DNA from: Scatophagus argus
Taxonomy: Eukaryota; Chordata; Actinopteri; Scatophagidae
Assembly: GCF_020382885.2 (NCBI RefSeq)
Contig: NC_058508.1
Location: 3,712,055 to 3,776,054 of the forward strand
Length of the DNA: 64,000 nucleotides
Direction: 5' to 3'
The position numbers and the translations under genes are program-made. Below, one piece after another: positions 45,001 through 57,100 of the stretch (position 1 is the stretch's first letter; every line of letters begins with the position of its first letter). Under the pieces are notes generated by a model. The model searched no databases. It saw only the letters and a program-made list of their open reading frames with translations, and was not told the DNA's origin.

Positions 45001-46761
45001 ACCCTGACTCTTGCCAGGGACTACGCAGCCAAGGTGAACAAGCCTTTCCCAGAGATAGGCCACATAACCTTGGAGGACAGAGACTGGCCAAAGGACTGCT
45101 ACGTGTTCGAGGGAAAAGAGAAGGAGCCCACGATCGTTTACATGCCGCTTTTCAACAGACAAAACTGCAAAGGTCTGTTGAATTCTCACACCTTCCAAAT
45201 GCCTTCCAAATAAGAACATTATTTGTAGAGGAGATGCTCTGCTGGATCTACTGGTGGTGTTAGAGGAAGGATCATGAGGGTCTGGAGGGTTTGGTGATTT
45301 GGATCACCAAAATTGCTCTGTTAGCCTAATGTGCATGTTTTTGGGACTGTGGGAGGAAGCCGGAGTCCTTGGTGAAAACCCATGCAGGGAAATGCCATAC
45401 AGAAGTGCACAGACCCTCGAACCCAGAACCCTCTTGCTGTGAGGTGACAGTGCTAACCACTGCACCTCCCGTCATCCAGTTGTACTTTATTTATTCAGAA
45501 CCTTTTGTGCAAAATTGCAAAGGTGCTTGTGTTCCAGAAGTAGTAAGTAGTAAAAATTGGAAGAGCTGTTGTTAACCTTTCCCAGATTTGTGGCTCTGTA
45601 CCATAGCCAGGTCACCTCTGGTTTAATTTGGCTCGTTGCTGGTAACTAGCTGGACCAGACAGAACATGGCAGAAAGGAGGGGACAGGAGGGAGAGTGAAA
45701 ACTTCAAATTTGGCCTGTGCAATACAACTTACACTCTTCCCTTAGTGCATAACAGTCTCCCTTTCAGCTAGCAACATTTGTGGCGCCATCATCACTGTGT
45801 TACTGTAGGAAACTGCTTCCTGCAACAGTCGTTTATGTCACACACAGGGCTGCCACCCCCTAAGGGGAAAGACTCTTCCTGTAACACACTGATGGTTTAT
45901 TTATCATCTCAAGGATTCATGTTATCAAATTATTAACATTATTTGCTTTTGTCACAAAGGATCAGTAAACTTGTTGAACTTTGTAGGCTGAAAAACTGAT
46001 TCAAAAGCATGATCAAATGATGATCAAAAAATCAAAACAAATCTCCATCCAGCTATCTAATATATATATATTTGACAAATAACTGCTTATTACACAATAC
46101 TAAGCATGAGAAATGGTAGTGATGTTCAAGAAATGTAGCTCTTCACCTCATGTACAATCACTAGTTATAAAAGCCCCTAACACAGTGGCAGCAGGTGACT
46201 GGAGCTTGAGCAGGTCCTCACTGTTTCCTACAGATGCAAAGGAGTTCAAATCAAAGATGGAGGAGTTCTCCACCTTCCACCGTCCCTTCAGTCAAGAGAA
46301 GATTGAGTTTTTGTTGGAGATAGCAAAAGCCAACATAAGGAACAACAAGGAAACTCTGCTGAGCGAGATGGACAAGGCTGCTGTCCGCCGACACAAAAGG
46401 CTGTCAGCAGCAGGGGGAGGTGGTAAGTGAGGCACAGAGAGAGAATGGAAAAGAATCAGAGATGGTCTTGAAGTCATGTCAATGTAGGTCAAAACTGAAT
46501 CTCACATGTCTTTACAGCATAATCTGTGTGAGCTCACTGTGTCTGAGGAAACCATCTGTGTGAAAGGAGATGAAAATGGGTTTAATAACAAGAGTTTATG
46601 TAATATCTGTGTGTCAGTGTGTGTGTGTGTGTGTTTGAGACACAGAGAGATGTGGATAGCTGAGCAATATATAACTGACTTCTAACACATCCTCCTGTCT
46701 TTCCTTCTCCCTTCTAGGAAAGTGCCAGAACTCTGAATCTTGTCCTTCTGGTTTAGTGTGA
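39084..46761 (+). CDS. Cytosolic phospholipase A2 gamma-like, copy A (exon 8 decayed)
   Basis: Group IV phospholipase without a C2 domain, like PLA2G4C; it would cleave fatty acids from membrane phospholipids. Exons: 39058-39110 (ATG 39084), 39610-39717, 40546-40688, 41498-41684, 41789-41882, 41986-42126, 42605-42670, [decayed 8], 43064-43209, 43341-43410, 44095-44249, 45001-45172, 46234-46422, 46718-46761. Skipping exon 8 keeps frame and predicts 513 aa. The oxyanion motif GSGGGQRA, nucleophile in GVSGS (Ser89), and catalytic Asp in LIDAGLL (Asp345) are present. Exon 8 (about 42775-42906) has lost its acceptor, carries a 1-nt deletion and has a GT-less donor. Exon 9 must use a donor 2 nt downstream of copy B's. 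It may be active, hypomorphic or a pseudogene. Confidence 0.75.
40200..40450. repeat. Teleost short repeat upstream of exon 3, copy A
   Basis: Contains GATCATCCCCTGGTGGCAGG and TTGGCTTCACTTTTGCACAGTGGGAGGACGTAGAC-type text, split here by small differences. It matches 52300-52530 in copy B and loosely 31550-31760. The CCTGGTGG core resembles half of a CTCF site. Confidence 0.5.
42775..42906 (+). pseudogene. Decayed exon 8 of phospholipase copy A
   Basis: Aligned with intact exon 8 of copy B (55547-55687), copy A lacks the polypyrimidine-AG acceptor block, has one base fewer near 42862-42885 (frameshift) and has GGAAAG where copy B has GGTAAA at the donor. Because the flanking introns share phase 1, omission of this exon alone keeps the reading frame. 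Confidence 0.8.
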
Positions 46762-46892
46762 ACTAAAATCTGTGCTTTCATCCTGAACATAAGACACAGA
46801 GTTCACTGGAAATGGGTGGAAGATCCAGTCACAGGAAACACATAAACAGTCATGTCATATAATCATATTGTATGTCTGACACTATGAATAAA
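46762..46892 (+). terminator. Copy A 3' UTR and polyadenylation signal
   Basis: A short 3' UTR after TGA 46759-46761, with AATAAA at 46887-46892. The matching signal in copy B is at 60340-60345. Confidence 0.7.
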
Positions 46893-47221
46893 TATCTATT
46901 ACATATGTGACAGTATGTGTCTTTCTGAAGTAAAAACAAACAAAATAAACACTTACATGGTACAAAGTATGTGGACACCCGTTTTTCCCTGGTTTGGGTA
47001 AGATTCCTTCTCTTATCAATCCATCCACTTCCTGTTGCTTATCCGAGGTCAGGATGCTGTGGCAGCAGGCTAAGCAAGGTATTCTAAACCGTCCCTCTCA
47101 CCTGCAACGTCTTCCAGCTCCTCCTGAGATCCTGAGGTGTTCTGAGCCTGAATGTAGTTTGGTCTTACACCTAAACAACGAACACTGAAATGCCGGGAGT
47201 TTAAAAAAACAAAACAAAAAA

Positions 47222-47560
47222 CTTCAAACTTTATTTGTCAGTATATTTTTATATAAAGTGAAATTCTTCTCTGCATTCAATCACTGATTGAACACACACA
47301 TGCAACATGCAGTGAAACACACAGGAGCAGTGGGCTGCCATGTCAGGGGGAGCACTTGGTGGGTCAGGTGCCTTGCTCAAGGGCACCTCAGCTGTCACTA
47401 ATGAAGAGGGAGAGCGTTGGTTAATCACTCCAGCCCCACCCAAATATTTTCCTGCCGTTTTTCTGTGGTGTCTGTACAGTCTGGTGGACATAAGGAATGA
47501 ACCAGTTTGTAAATACAGCTGGGTGATTGAAGACAATGACCAGCGGCTCTGCAGGTGAAG
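47222..47560 (-). mobile_element. tRNA-derived SINE, reversed, degraded
   Basis: Reversed text AGTGAAACACACAGGAGCAG and CCTTGCTCAAGGGCACCTCAG is the reverse complement of the SINE body at 52905-53448. Ends are approximate. Confidence 0.6.
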
Positions 47561-48599
47561 AGGCAGGAGGAGACAGAAGGTCAGCTCTGCCCTACACATC
47601 AACATACAGGAACAAACCAAAATACATAACGGAAAACCACAGAAGAACACAACAGTGAAGCTTTGGTAATGAAAAATATTTCAACACAAAGAACCAATCT
47701 GTAACTAAAATAACGATCAGAACTTTGGCTTTGTTATCCACTATAGTGAGTATCAGATTACCCAAGTCTTTCCTGGAACTTATGAGGAAGTTACAGATCC
47801 GTAAAATGACATTTCAACACATGAAGGTCTCAAATGCTTTCTCAATGCCATTGGCAGGAAATACATCCTGGTTCAGCTTAAAGACATTCCAAATGTCTAC
47901 TTGTAGAATATAAATCCCATCTAGTTGCTAAAACCCTTAAATTCCCATAAATGTTAGTGTATCATTATCCTCCATACCATATCAGGGTCAGTCTGACTGA
48001 ATGTATTCTGTACCTTTTGAATGAAGTAGCCCAAAGTTAACGCCAGAGGTCGCCACAATATCAACATGAGTGAGCTGCAGCGTCTTTAAATGGGTCAGCA
48101 CGACTGAGCGTTCACCAAGGCCGTCTGCATACAGCACAGCTATCCACAGTTGTCATTGTATTTATGAGGATGAGTCAATGCCCTGGGTGATTAGTTTTAT
48201 CTGTAAGAAAAGCCACATTATCACTGTTGACATTGTTTTCTTTTATAATTTGAATAAAATGACTGAATCAGACAGCGTTTACTTGTGTTGTTGCAGCCTA
48301 CAACCTTTCATTATTCCAGTCTCTGTGGTTGAATGACTTTGTGACATTTGAAGCACTTTGCTTAGTTTCCCAATCATTTATTAACTTATGAAGTTTTTCC
48401 CCTTGCTGATAGCCTGTGTCTCATCAGATCATAAACTGGAATACTTGCAAGAAATGTTTTTTTTTTTTTTTTTTTTTTGCTCTACATAAATACAGTATCA
48501 CAAATATGTTATCTCCCCTGTTGGTCCGTGCGCCCTCAGTGTGTTTTGCATTGTCAGCGAAGTTTAAGCTGTGTGTAGCATGTGTGTAGCGACAGCAAC

Positions 48600-49560
48600 A
48601 ATACCAGAAGTACATGAGATAACATTAATAATGGTAATAGCTGTACAGAGTAATAATGGAGTAATAGAAGTAATAGTAGTAATAGAATTAAAACATTAGC
48701 AATCGCAGTTTTCAAGCAGGACCGCAGCAGGAGGTCCAACCACGATCCATGGGAACCTGAGAGACAAGCACAAGGACTCCAGGGAAGAAGTTGAGTTAGT
48801 GATATGCATTAATGGGACATAAATGTGTGCAGAAGGAGAGGGAGAGGAAGAAAGAACTCAGTGTGTCATGGGAGGGCCCCCGGTAGTCTAAGCCTATAGC
48901 AGCATAACTAACTTTAAGTTTTGTCAAAAGGAAAGTTTTAAGTCTACTCTTAAACGTAGAGAGGGTGTCCGCCTCCCAGACCAAAACCGGAAGATGGTTC
49001 CACAGTAGAGGAGCTTGATAACTAAAGGCTCTGGTTCCCTTTTGAAGACTACAGGAACCACAAGTAACCCTGCATCTTGGAAAGGTAAAGATCTGGTGGG
49101 ATAATAGAGGACTATCAACTCTTTAAGACATGATGGTGCCTGACCGTTCAGTGCTTTACATGTGAGAAGAAGACTCTAACGTGGATTTTACAGGCAGACA
49201 ATGTAGAGAAGCCAGCACAGGAGAAATTTAATCTCTCATGCTGGTTCTTGTGAGTAGTCGTGCAGCAGCATTAGCTGGAGAGTCTTTAGAGACTTATTGG
49301 GGCAACCTGATAAAAGGGAGTTACAATAATCTAGCATGGAAATAATAAATGCATGGACTAATTTTTCTGCATCTTCCTGATTCAGAATGTGCCTAATTTT
49401 TGCAATATGGCAGAGGTGAAAGAATGCAGTCTTTGAAATGTGTGTTATGTGTGAGTTAAAGGACATATCCTGATCAAAATTAACTCCTAGATTCTTTACA
49501 GTGGAGCTTGAAGCTAAGGCTAAGCCATCCAACATTGCTATATCATTGGATAATTAGTTT
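48600..49560 (-). mobile_element. L2-like LINE fragment, reverse transcriptase C-terminal part
   Basis: The - strand frame at 49236-49535 reads LASSSTVKNLGVNFDQDMSF, FHLCHIAKIRHIL and HAFIISMLDYCNSLLSGCP, typical of the end of L2/Rex1-type reverse transcriptase. A second frame at 48796-48984 gives ADTLSTFKSRLKTFLL, the usual C-terminal motif. The 3' UTR (GACCGCAGCAGGAGGTCC on the + strand at 48720) is shared with 56525. It is frameshifted and dead. Confidence 0.75.
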
Positions 49561-50895
49561 CTAAGGTGTTTAGGACTCTTTCAGTGAACATTCTGCTGAA
49601 GGGCACATTATTTAAATCTCTACATAAGCGTTCCAGTGTCCGCATACTGATTAAAACAACAAGACATGCAATCAAGCAAATTTTGACCATCTTTAAATGA
49701 AACTTTGATTAGAAAATCATAAACATCATTGACAGTTGATATTGTTGTTCAGTGCTGTGCATGTACACACACTTAAAGAGCAGTTGCATGTTTGTCATGG
49801 CAGAGATGTTTTGGATTGGTGGGATTCTTTTGAGAAAATAAATCAAACCAATGATCAAGTCCTGTGGCTGACATTTTAATGCTAATTGGTCAGTTTTTCA
49901 GTTCAGTTTAGGTTTTAAGTGCTTCCTTTCACTTTATTTTTTCCATTTCCATTATTTTTTTCCCAGGTAGAAACACAGTTCTAGCCTCATACACCTACTG
50001 ATTAACTCAAAAGGAAGTATCACACCACTCTGCACTTCCCCTCAGCTATACAGAGCATTTTACCTTCTTTCAGCTCATTCTTGTTTTATTTTTATGGCTG
50101 TTTTGATTCAGTCTCTCTTGATGCTCTCATCAACCTTCAGAAACAGAAAACAAATGACATAAGTTAAAGCTTAGCTGAAATTATTTGTCTTAAGTCTTAA
50201 GAAATATACTCTGCAATGATAACTGACATAGGAAGAGCATTCCTGAGCAAAGGAGTGGGAAGGGCTTGTTTCCCTGCAGAACATAACCTGGTACAAGGTG
50301 TGGCAAAGAGTCCATTGTCTGAGAAGTGCAGTGTGTGAGGGATGAAGGTGTGGTGGGGATTACAGAGGTGATTTTAAATGTCACATACAGCTTGACAGGC
50401 ATTGATGCTATCCGCATTAACAATCTAATGATGTATTACTGACAATTTTAATAACTGATAATACCAACATACTTTTTCATAATTGCAGGGTAGAATATTT
50501 TTAGTTAAACCTGCAATGAGATTAATTACACAAGCACTGTTTATCTGATTTATCTGACAGTGATGAGTTTTGTCAGCACTGAGCCAACTTGTTTGGCAAG
50601 GTGTTTAACATAACAGATGTTCATTTATATGTGAGAGTCATGCTTTAAGTAAAGTAGCTGAGTACTTAAAGTATTAGCAGAGTTTGAACCTGCACAGGAA
50701 ATTCATTACATTTCCAGTCCAACACCTCAACCTCTCATCATGCACAGCTTTAATGCCACATGGTACTAAAACATTGTTTCTTGTCTTTGATAAAAACAAT
50801 CACTGTTAGGTAGATTGACATTAATAAAATGATTAAATGATCATGTGATTCAAACAATCATGTGATTGATCAGTAACACATCAGAAACACGACTC

Positions 50896-50899
<4 letters not shown>

Positions 50900-50930
<31 letters not shown>
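50900..50930. repeat. GT microsatellite
   Basis: (GT)n directly adjoins the left boundary of phospholipase unit B. Such tracts are common at duplication borders. Confidence 0.9.
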
Positions 50931-50933
<3 letters not shown>

Positions 50934-51145
50934 TTTAGGTATATTGAAGATAAGAAATTATAAGATAAGATTTCCTTTATTGTCCCACAATGGGGAAATT
51001 CACATATATGAGGACTTGTATGATTTTCTTCTGGTATATTCCCTGGCATCGCTCCCATATGCAAAGTGGAAATACATGTTTCTCAGGATGATTAATTCTC
51101 CTGTTGCTGGTGATTTCAGGAGCACCTGTCAAAGCAGTGGACAAC

Positions 51146-54100
51146 ATGAAGAGAGCTGCAGCTGCTTCTGAGGTGAGAGATTCATGGTAAATTATTTAAA
51201 CTGTACATTTGAACCAGAATGTGTGTACATTGACATTTAAGTTCACGAAATATGTGAAAAACAACAGCTTTATTATAAAGCATTATAGACATTAGTATAT
51301 CAATGTCTATGTCCTTGTTTTTAGTTTGTGTGTGTTTCTATCTTCCTGCAAATCGTTCTCAGAACTGGAAATGTCGAAGTCAAATTCCTTGCACATGTTT
51401 CTTTAGTGAATGTTGTATGTACAATACTAATAATAGCATGACACATTTTACAAGTTTGATTCTACTCTGGGATGAATGTGGTGTGTTTTCTTTTTTTTGT
51501 TTTAGTTTACACAAAAAAATGCAAAAACAACAACAAAAAAAAGTTTCTTTACTGGGTAATTATTCTATTTCATTACTTGTTTTTGTCGTCCAAACTAGCG
51601 TTTTATCTTGATGATCCCATGGAAAGCTCTCTAAAAGGGTCCTATAAATAATATCTGTTTTTAATATTCACGTTATTTCTTATTGACTCTGAATCTGTCG
51701 ACTGTACTTGACTCTCCAGAACACCACTCGTCATTCTCAGACTTTGTGTGCTGGTGAGCAGGAATATGTTCACCAGAGGAAACAAGTAGTTCTGGAGTCA
51801 CTCAACAGCCTGGGAATCAACTGCACTGCTGTAAGAAAGAAACCTCTACATATACTGTATCTTATGTGATGACATTGATGTCATCATATGACATCAATGT
51901 CTGTCACCTCCATGACTTCTTATTGTGAGGGCTTTACAATCACCAGAACAGAGCAGAAACCAGTACCTCTTCAAGTCGTTTAATTTGACTTTTTGACAGT
52001 AAATATCCAGATATTTTTCCCAGATGTTGGTGGAGACGTTTAGGTCACCAACAGCATGATGCAAAATACATGTTAATGTTGCTTTCTAAGTAATTACATG
52101 TAATATGTTAACCAAATAAAATTATTTTTTAAACTATTTTAGGAATGTTTAGAGAGGAAGAAAAGATAAATTTAAAAAAGAGATGTTGACTTTTCTGGTG
52201 CACCTCAACCATATCAGTTTAATAATGCTGGAAATGACTGAGGGGAATAACAGAAGAAAAAAAACTGTCTATAAACTATCTATACAGAGGGACTAAGTGA
52301 CAGCTTCCCCAAAGTGAAGCCAAAATATCTTGATCATCCCCTGGTGGCAGGTTCCGGTAGTTATTTTATGTAGTTTTGTGTAAGGGAGGAAACTTAATTA
52401 TTCAGTCACTACTGTGCACACTCTGACTTCAAATGACGTCACCAGATCAAGATGGCAGCACTCGTGTGTGAGATATTTTGGCTTCACTTTTGCACAGTGG
52501 GAGGACGTAGACATGTCTTCTATCTTTATATGTCAATGCTTCAAACCACTGAGGATTGTGAGTGATTGCTACTTCTGCTACTGCTTTCACTATAACAACT
52601 ATTAGTACAAATTTACCACGTCTCCATTTTTCCATCCAGGACTCTGTTCCCCACATTGCTATGTTGGGATCAGGTGGGGGTCAGAGGGCAGCTGTGGGTC
52701 TGGTGGGTTCCCTCTATCAGATGGAAAAAGAAGGTCTGTTGGACTCTCTGCTGTACCTGGGAGGAGTTTCTGGGTCAACATGGTAATAGTTATTACACAC
52801 ACATAAACAGGAGTGTATCATACAATGCAATGATGGCCAGACCAGGACACAGAGCAGAGCTGAGGTGGCTGTTGAATGGCCTTAGTCATTCAACACTGGG
52901 GGCAATTGGGGGCAGCCGTGGCCTAGAGGTTGGAGGAAAAATTTGGGTGTGGTGGAGTGATTAATGCGAAAAAATGCTCATTAGCCAGCTGATGTGCCCT
53001 TGAGCAAGGCACTTAACCCCCCAATATGCTCCCCGGGCACTTGATGCTGCCCACTGCTCCTGTGTGTGTTTCACTGCATGTATATCTCAAGGAAATTCAA
53101 ACGAATGCAACTGGACTTAGTTATTTGTCTTTGAAGACGTTTCCGGACTCGGACTAGTCCCAGCCTAGTCAAGCAAGCATGAAGTGATGAAGCCTCTTGG
53201 ATGAGAGGTGAAACGTCTTCAAAGACAAATAACTAAGTCCAGTTGCATTCGATTGAATTTCCTTGAGATAACCATGACCTGGATGAATGAGAATATTCAC
53301 AGGCTTTCACTGCATGTAATTTGCCAGGTGTTGCATGTGTGTGTTCAACTAAGGATGGGATAAATGCAGTAGTCAAATTCAGTACGTGTATGTAAAAATA
53401 TATATACTGTCAATAAAGTGATTCTTCTTCTTCTTCTTAGTCCCAACACTAAGGCCCCATGACCTGAGGCTTTGGTTAATTTGTGAGATGCTGCAAATAC
53501 ATCTGGGATTGAATAGCATGATATATGTATTAAATTCTGATGTTTACTGTGTGAGAGTCAGAAGAGACTTGAGCAGAGAAGAGTATGAAATTTCATACTC
53601 AGAACCAAACTAATGCAAACTGATCAGTTGAAAAGCAGCTTGTATCAAACACTGAATGTAGTTTGGACATTAGGAGCGGCTGTACTTTCAAGAATCTGGT
53701 AAATCCTGTTATCTCACAAGTTAATAATTTCATTATCTTTATTATTATATTTTTCATTATTTTGGGTTAATCATTTTGAAAACAAATGTATATGTTCCTG
53801 TGCAATAACAATATAATCATTGTCTTACATATATTTTGAGATAATGAGATCAAGCAAGACAACAAGAAGAGTCTGCAGCCATGCTAGGGGCTACCCTCTA
53901 TTCCACAAGTCTTATTTAGGATTTTTCCCATCAGCCTCTGTAAAAATCCTGGATGAGTACCAGATGTTTCCTGTCCATATTCTACTCAAGCACTTGTAAC
54001 CATGAGTTGAACCTTTTGCAGAAGTTAATGTCTGATATGTTAATAATTTAGCATACCAAAGCTCTCATTAGCATTTAGCAGTGCTGAAATGCAAGTACCT

Positions 54101-57100
54101 TTTATTATGATTTGGTTGTTCTCATATTCATGATAACCACCAAGCTCTCTTAGAAAGTCATTTTACTAATAAATTTTCTGCTGTATTTATTTACAGAGTC
54201 TGGGCACAGCCTCATTCATGTGTGGTGGCAAACCAGAATTATCCCTACGTGGACATTAGAAAGTACCAAACAATATATTTTGTATCAAAGCTCAATTTTT
54301 GGAAATTTATGTTCCTAGTTTAAGATGTGAGCATGCATACATTTGTGAATTTAACACCAAACAAAATTTACATGGAAATTCATCCGTTATTTTCCCAAAT
54401 ATTTTGGTGTGTTTTGGACCAACCCACCAGTTAGTTGCTTCCAAAAAATAATGCTCAGCTCTATCCATGATGTTTCTCTTGACCTGTGTGTGCCTGTTTT
54501 CTCCGATAGGTCCATGTCCTCCCTGTACAGCGACCCACAGTGGAGCACCAACATGGACAAAGCTGTGTCCAGGCTGTTAGAATCTGAGGTTGAGCTGGAA
54601 GAGGCTCTGGCCTGGTTGGGTGAGAGGGCCAAGGAGGAGCATTTCTCTCTCACAGATGTCTGGGGGGTCTTGACCTCTGCTGGGATCATGAAACAGGCAA
54701 CAAACTTTCACACCTATTTTATCATATTTGAGTTACAACACATCCTATTATAAACATACTATATGCACTCATTCAGAGGAACATCTTGTGTTTCATCAGA
54801 TGGACTTACGACGTCTTTCAGATGAGGCCAGCAGAAATGCCTCCAACCCTTACCCCATCTACTGCGCCATAGAGAAGCATTGCTTTTCATATGGCCCTAC
54901 AGAAGGTACACACACATACATATGTACGTCACATTATTGCAGGTGGTACAGTGGTGTAAGTGAGTTACTGACTTGGGTTAAGTGTAAACTAGACTCTCTG
55001 TCTTTTAGGGAAATGGTTTGAGCTGAGCCCTCATGAGGCTGGTTTCACAGAGTTGGGGGTCTTTGTTGAAACGTCTCTCCTGGGCAGCAAATTCCAGGGT
55101 GGAGAGCTGCTGGAGAAGAAGCCAGAGATGGACATGGTCAAACTACAAGGTGTGTGCTCCCAAGTTGAGCAAGTTGTTTGATAGCAACAATGGAGTGGTG
55201 GCAAAAATGACTAAACACCTGGAAACCAATTTGAATTAAGTACCCACTAATGATTTGGTTATCAAATTACAAACATTAGTGTTCAGCAATACAGTAGGAG
55301 TTGTTGATCATACATTTTCAAACTTTGTGTGCGCGTGAAACTGTCCAGGTGTTCTTGGCAGTGTACTGGCTGATGAGGACATTATAAGAGACCTCATCCC
55401 TCCCTGGCTTAATGGTAAATACAGTTTGATGTTTTCATGTGCTGAACTTTGTTTTTAGAAGCTGCAAGGATAAATCTCTTGCTAAGGTGGAAAGCTTGTC
55501 ATAAATTTATGGTTACATACTTGCTGTGTGTGTGTGTGTGTTTCAGTGGCCAGACTTGTAGACGCTGCTGCAGACGAGCCCCTCAGTGTATACAATACCC
55601 TACAAAAACTAGTAGCCCTGACCAGAGGCACTAGAAAGGATCCTCCAGCTTTGATGGAACTGGACAAGTTGCAGAACGTACTGGAAGGTAAATGATAATG
55701 AACCAGCTCAGATAAGTTAGTACAAATCTAACCTCTAAATTAAATCCATTCTTTTGTAGTTGCAAGCAACCTACCAACCATTTGTCTGTAATTAAAAAAT
55801 GACTCATGAAACATCTGATTCAAAATGCCACAGTGTCCATGAGATACTTATCTTTTGCAGACAAGGTAAATCAAATTGTGCCTGCGCAGTGGCAGTCAAG
55901 GAGTTCAGAGGAAAGAAGAAGTCTTTCTCAGCACTGGAGTTGTGAGCTGCTGGCGGTAGTAGAGACCTGGAGCCAAAATCTGGAGGACGGAGCTTTCAAA
56001 ACGCACAGTCAGTGTATAGTAGATAATTCAATTCAATTCAATTCAATTCAGTTTATTTATGTAGCGCCAATTCACAACAAAAGTTATCTCATGACACTTT
56101 CCAATTAGAGCAGGTCTAGACCAGACTCTTTAATTAAATTGTAATACAGAGAACCCAACATTCCCCCTTGGGCAAGCACTTGGCAATAATGGCGAGGAAA
56201 AACTGCCTTTTAGAAGGCAGAAACCTCGGATCCGACCCTGGCTCAAGATGAGTGGCCATCTGCCTTGACCGGTTGGGTTGAGAGAGAGAGAGAGAGAGAG
56301 AGACAAGGAGAGAGAGGGAGAGGGGGGTGGGGCGTCAGAGATGCATAGCAGCAATAATAATACTAGAAACACTGGAACTGTAGATAATGATAATGAAGTA
56401 TACAGGAGGTACTACGGTGATTATGATAGCAGTATTAGTAACAGTAATAATGGTAGTAGTTGTACAGAGTAGTAACAGAATTAAAATAGATTATAACTAA
56501 ACAGTAGTAATCGCAGTGAGTTTCGAGCAGGACCGCAGCAGGAGGTCCAACCACGATCCATGGGAGCCTGAGAGATGAGAAAGCACAAGGACTTCAGGGA
56601 AGAAGTTGAGTTAGTGATATGCATTAATGGGACATAAATGTGTGCAGAAGAAGAGGGAGAGGAAGAAAGAGCTCAGTGTGTCATGGGAGGACTCGCGGCA
56701 GTCTAAGTCTATAGCAGCATAACTAGAGGCCGGCCTAACTATAAGCATCTTTCTGACTCAGAATGTGCCTAATTTTTGCAACATTGCGGAGGTGAAAGAA
56801 TGCAGCCAGAATGCACAATGTTGCAGAGAAACAAACAAAACCTGTTTAATTTCAATGTGCTGTAAACATGTTTGTGTGTTTCTTTTCAATGACCAACCCC
56901 CACCCCCCCACCCCCAGTCTGCATACTTCTTCAGCAAATCCTTCCTCTGATTGCAAAATGGGAATGGGGAACTACTGCAAACTTCCTCTACCAATACCAA
57001 GGTGAGAAGTCATCAGCAATAATTTAAATTTTTATGATATGTTTTTAGAGTTTGAATATTTTGAATGATGCGCTTTTTCAGTTGCGAATTAGACGATCCT

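Larger units (their letters stand above)
38828..47125 (+). repeat. Phospholipase tandem unit A
   Basis: Homologous to 50931-60475 through exons, introns and UTRs. It starts at GAGTTTAGGTATAT and runs past the polyadenylation signal. Unit B differs by several inserted elements (52890-53445, about 54040-54400, 56027-56760, about 58370-58850). Confidence 0.85.
46976..50930. other. Spacer between phospholipase copies
   Basis: No gene recognised. It holds a reversed tRNA-type SINE (47222-47560), a T22 run (48458-48479), an L2-like LINE fragment (48600-49560), and from about 50716 a segment that recurs at 63662. Confidence 0.6.
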
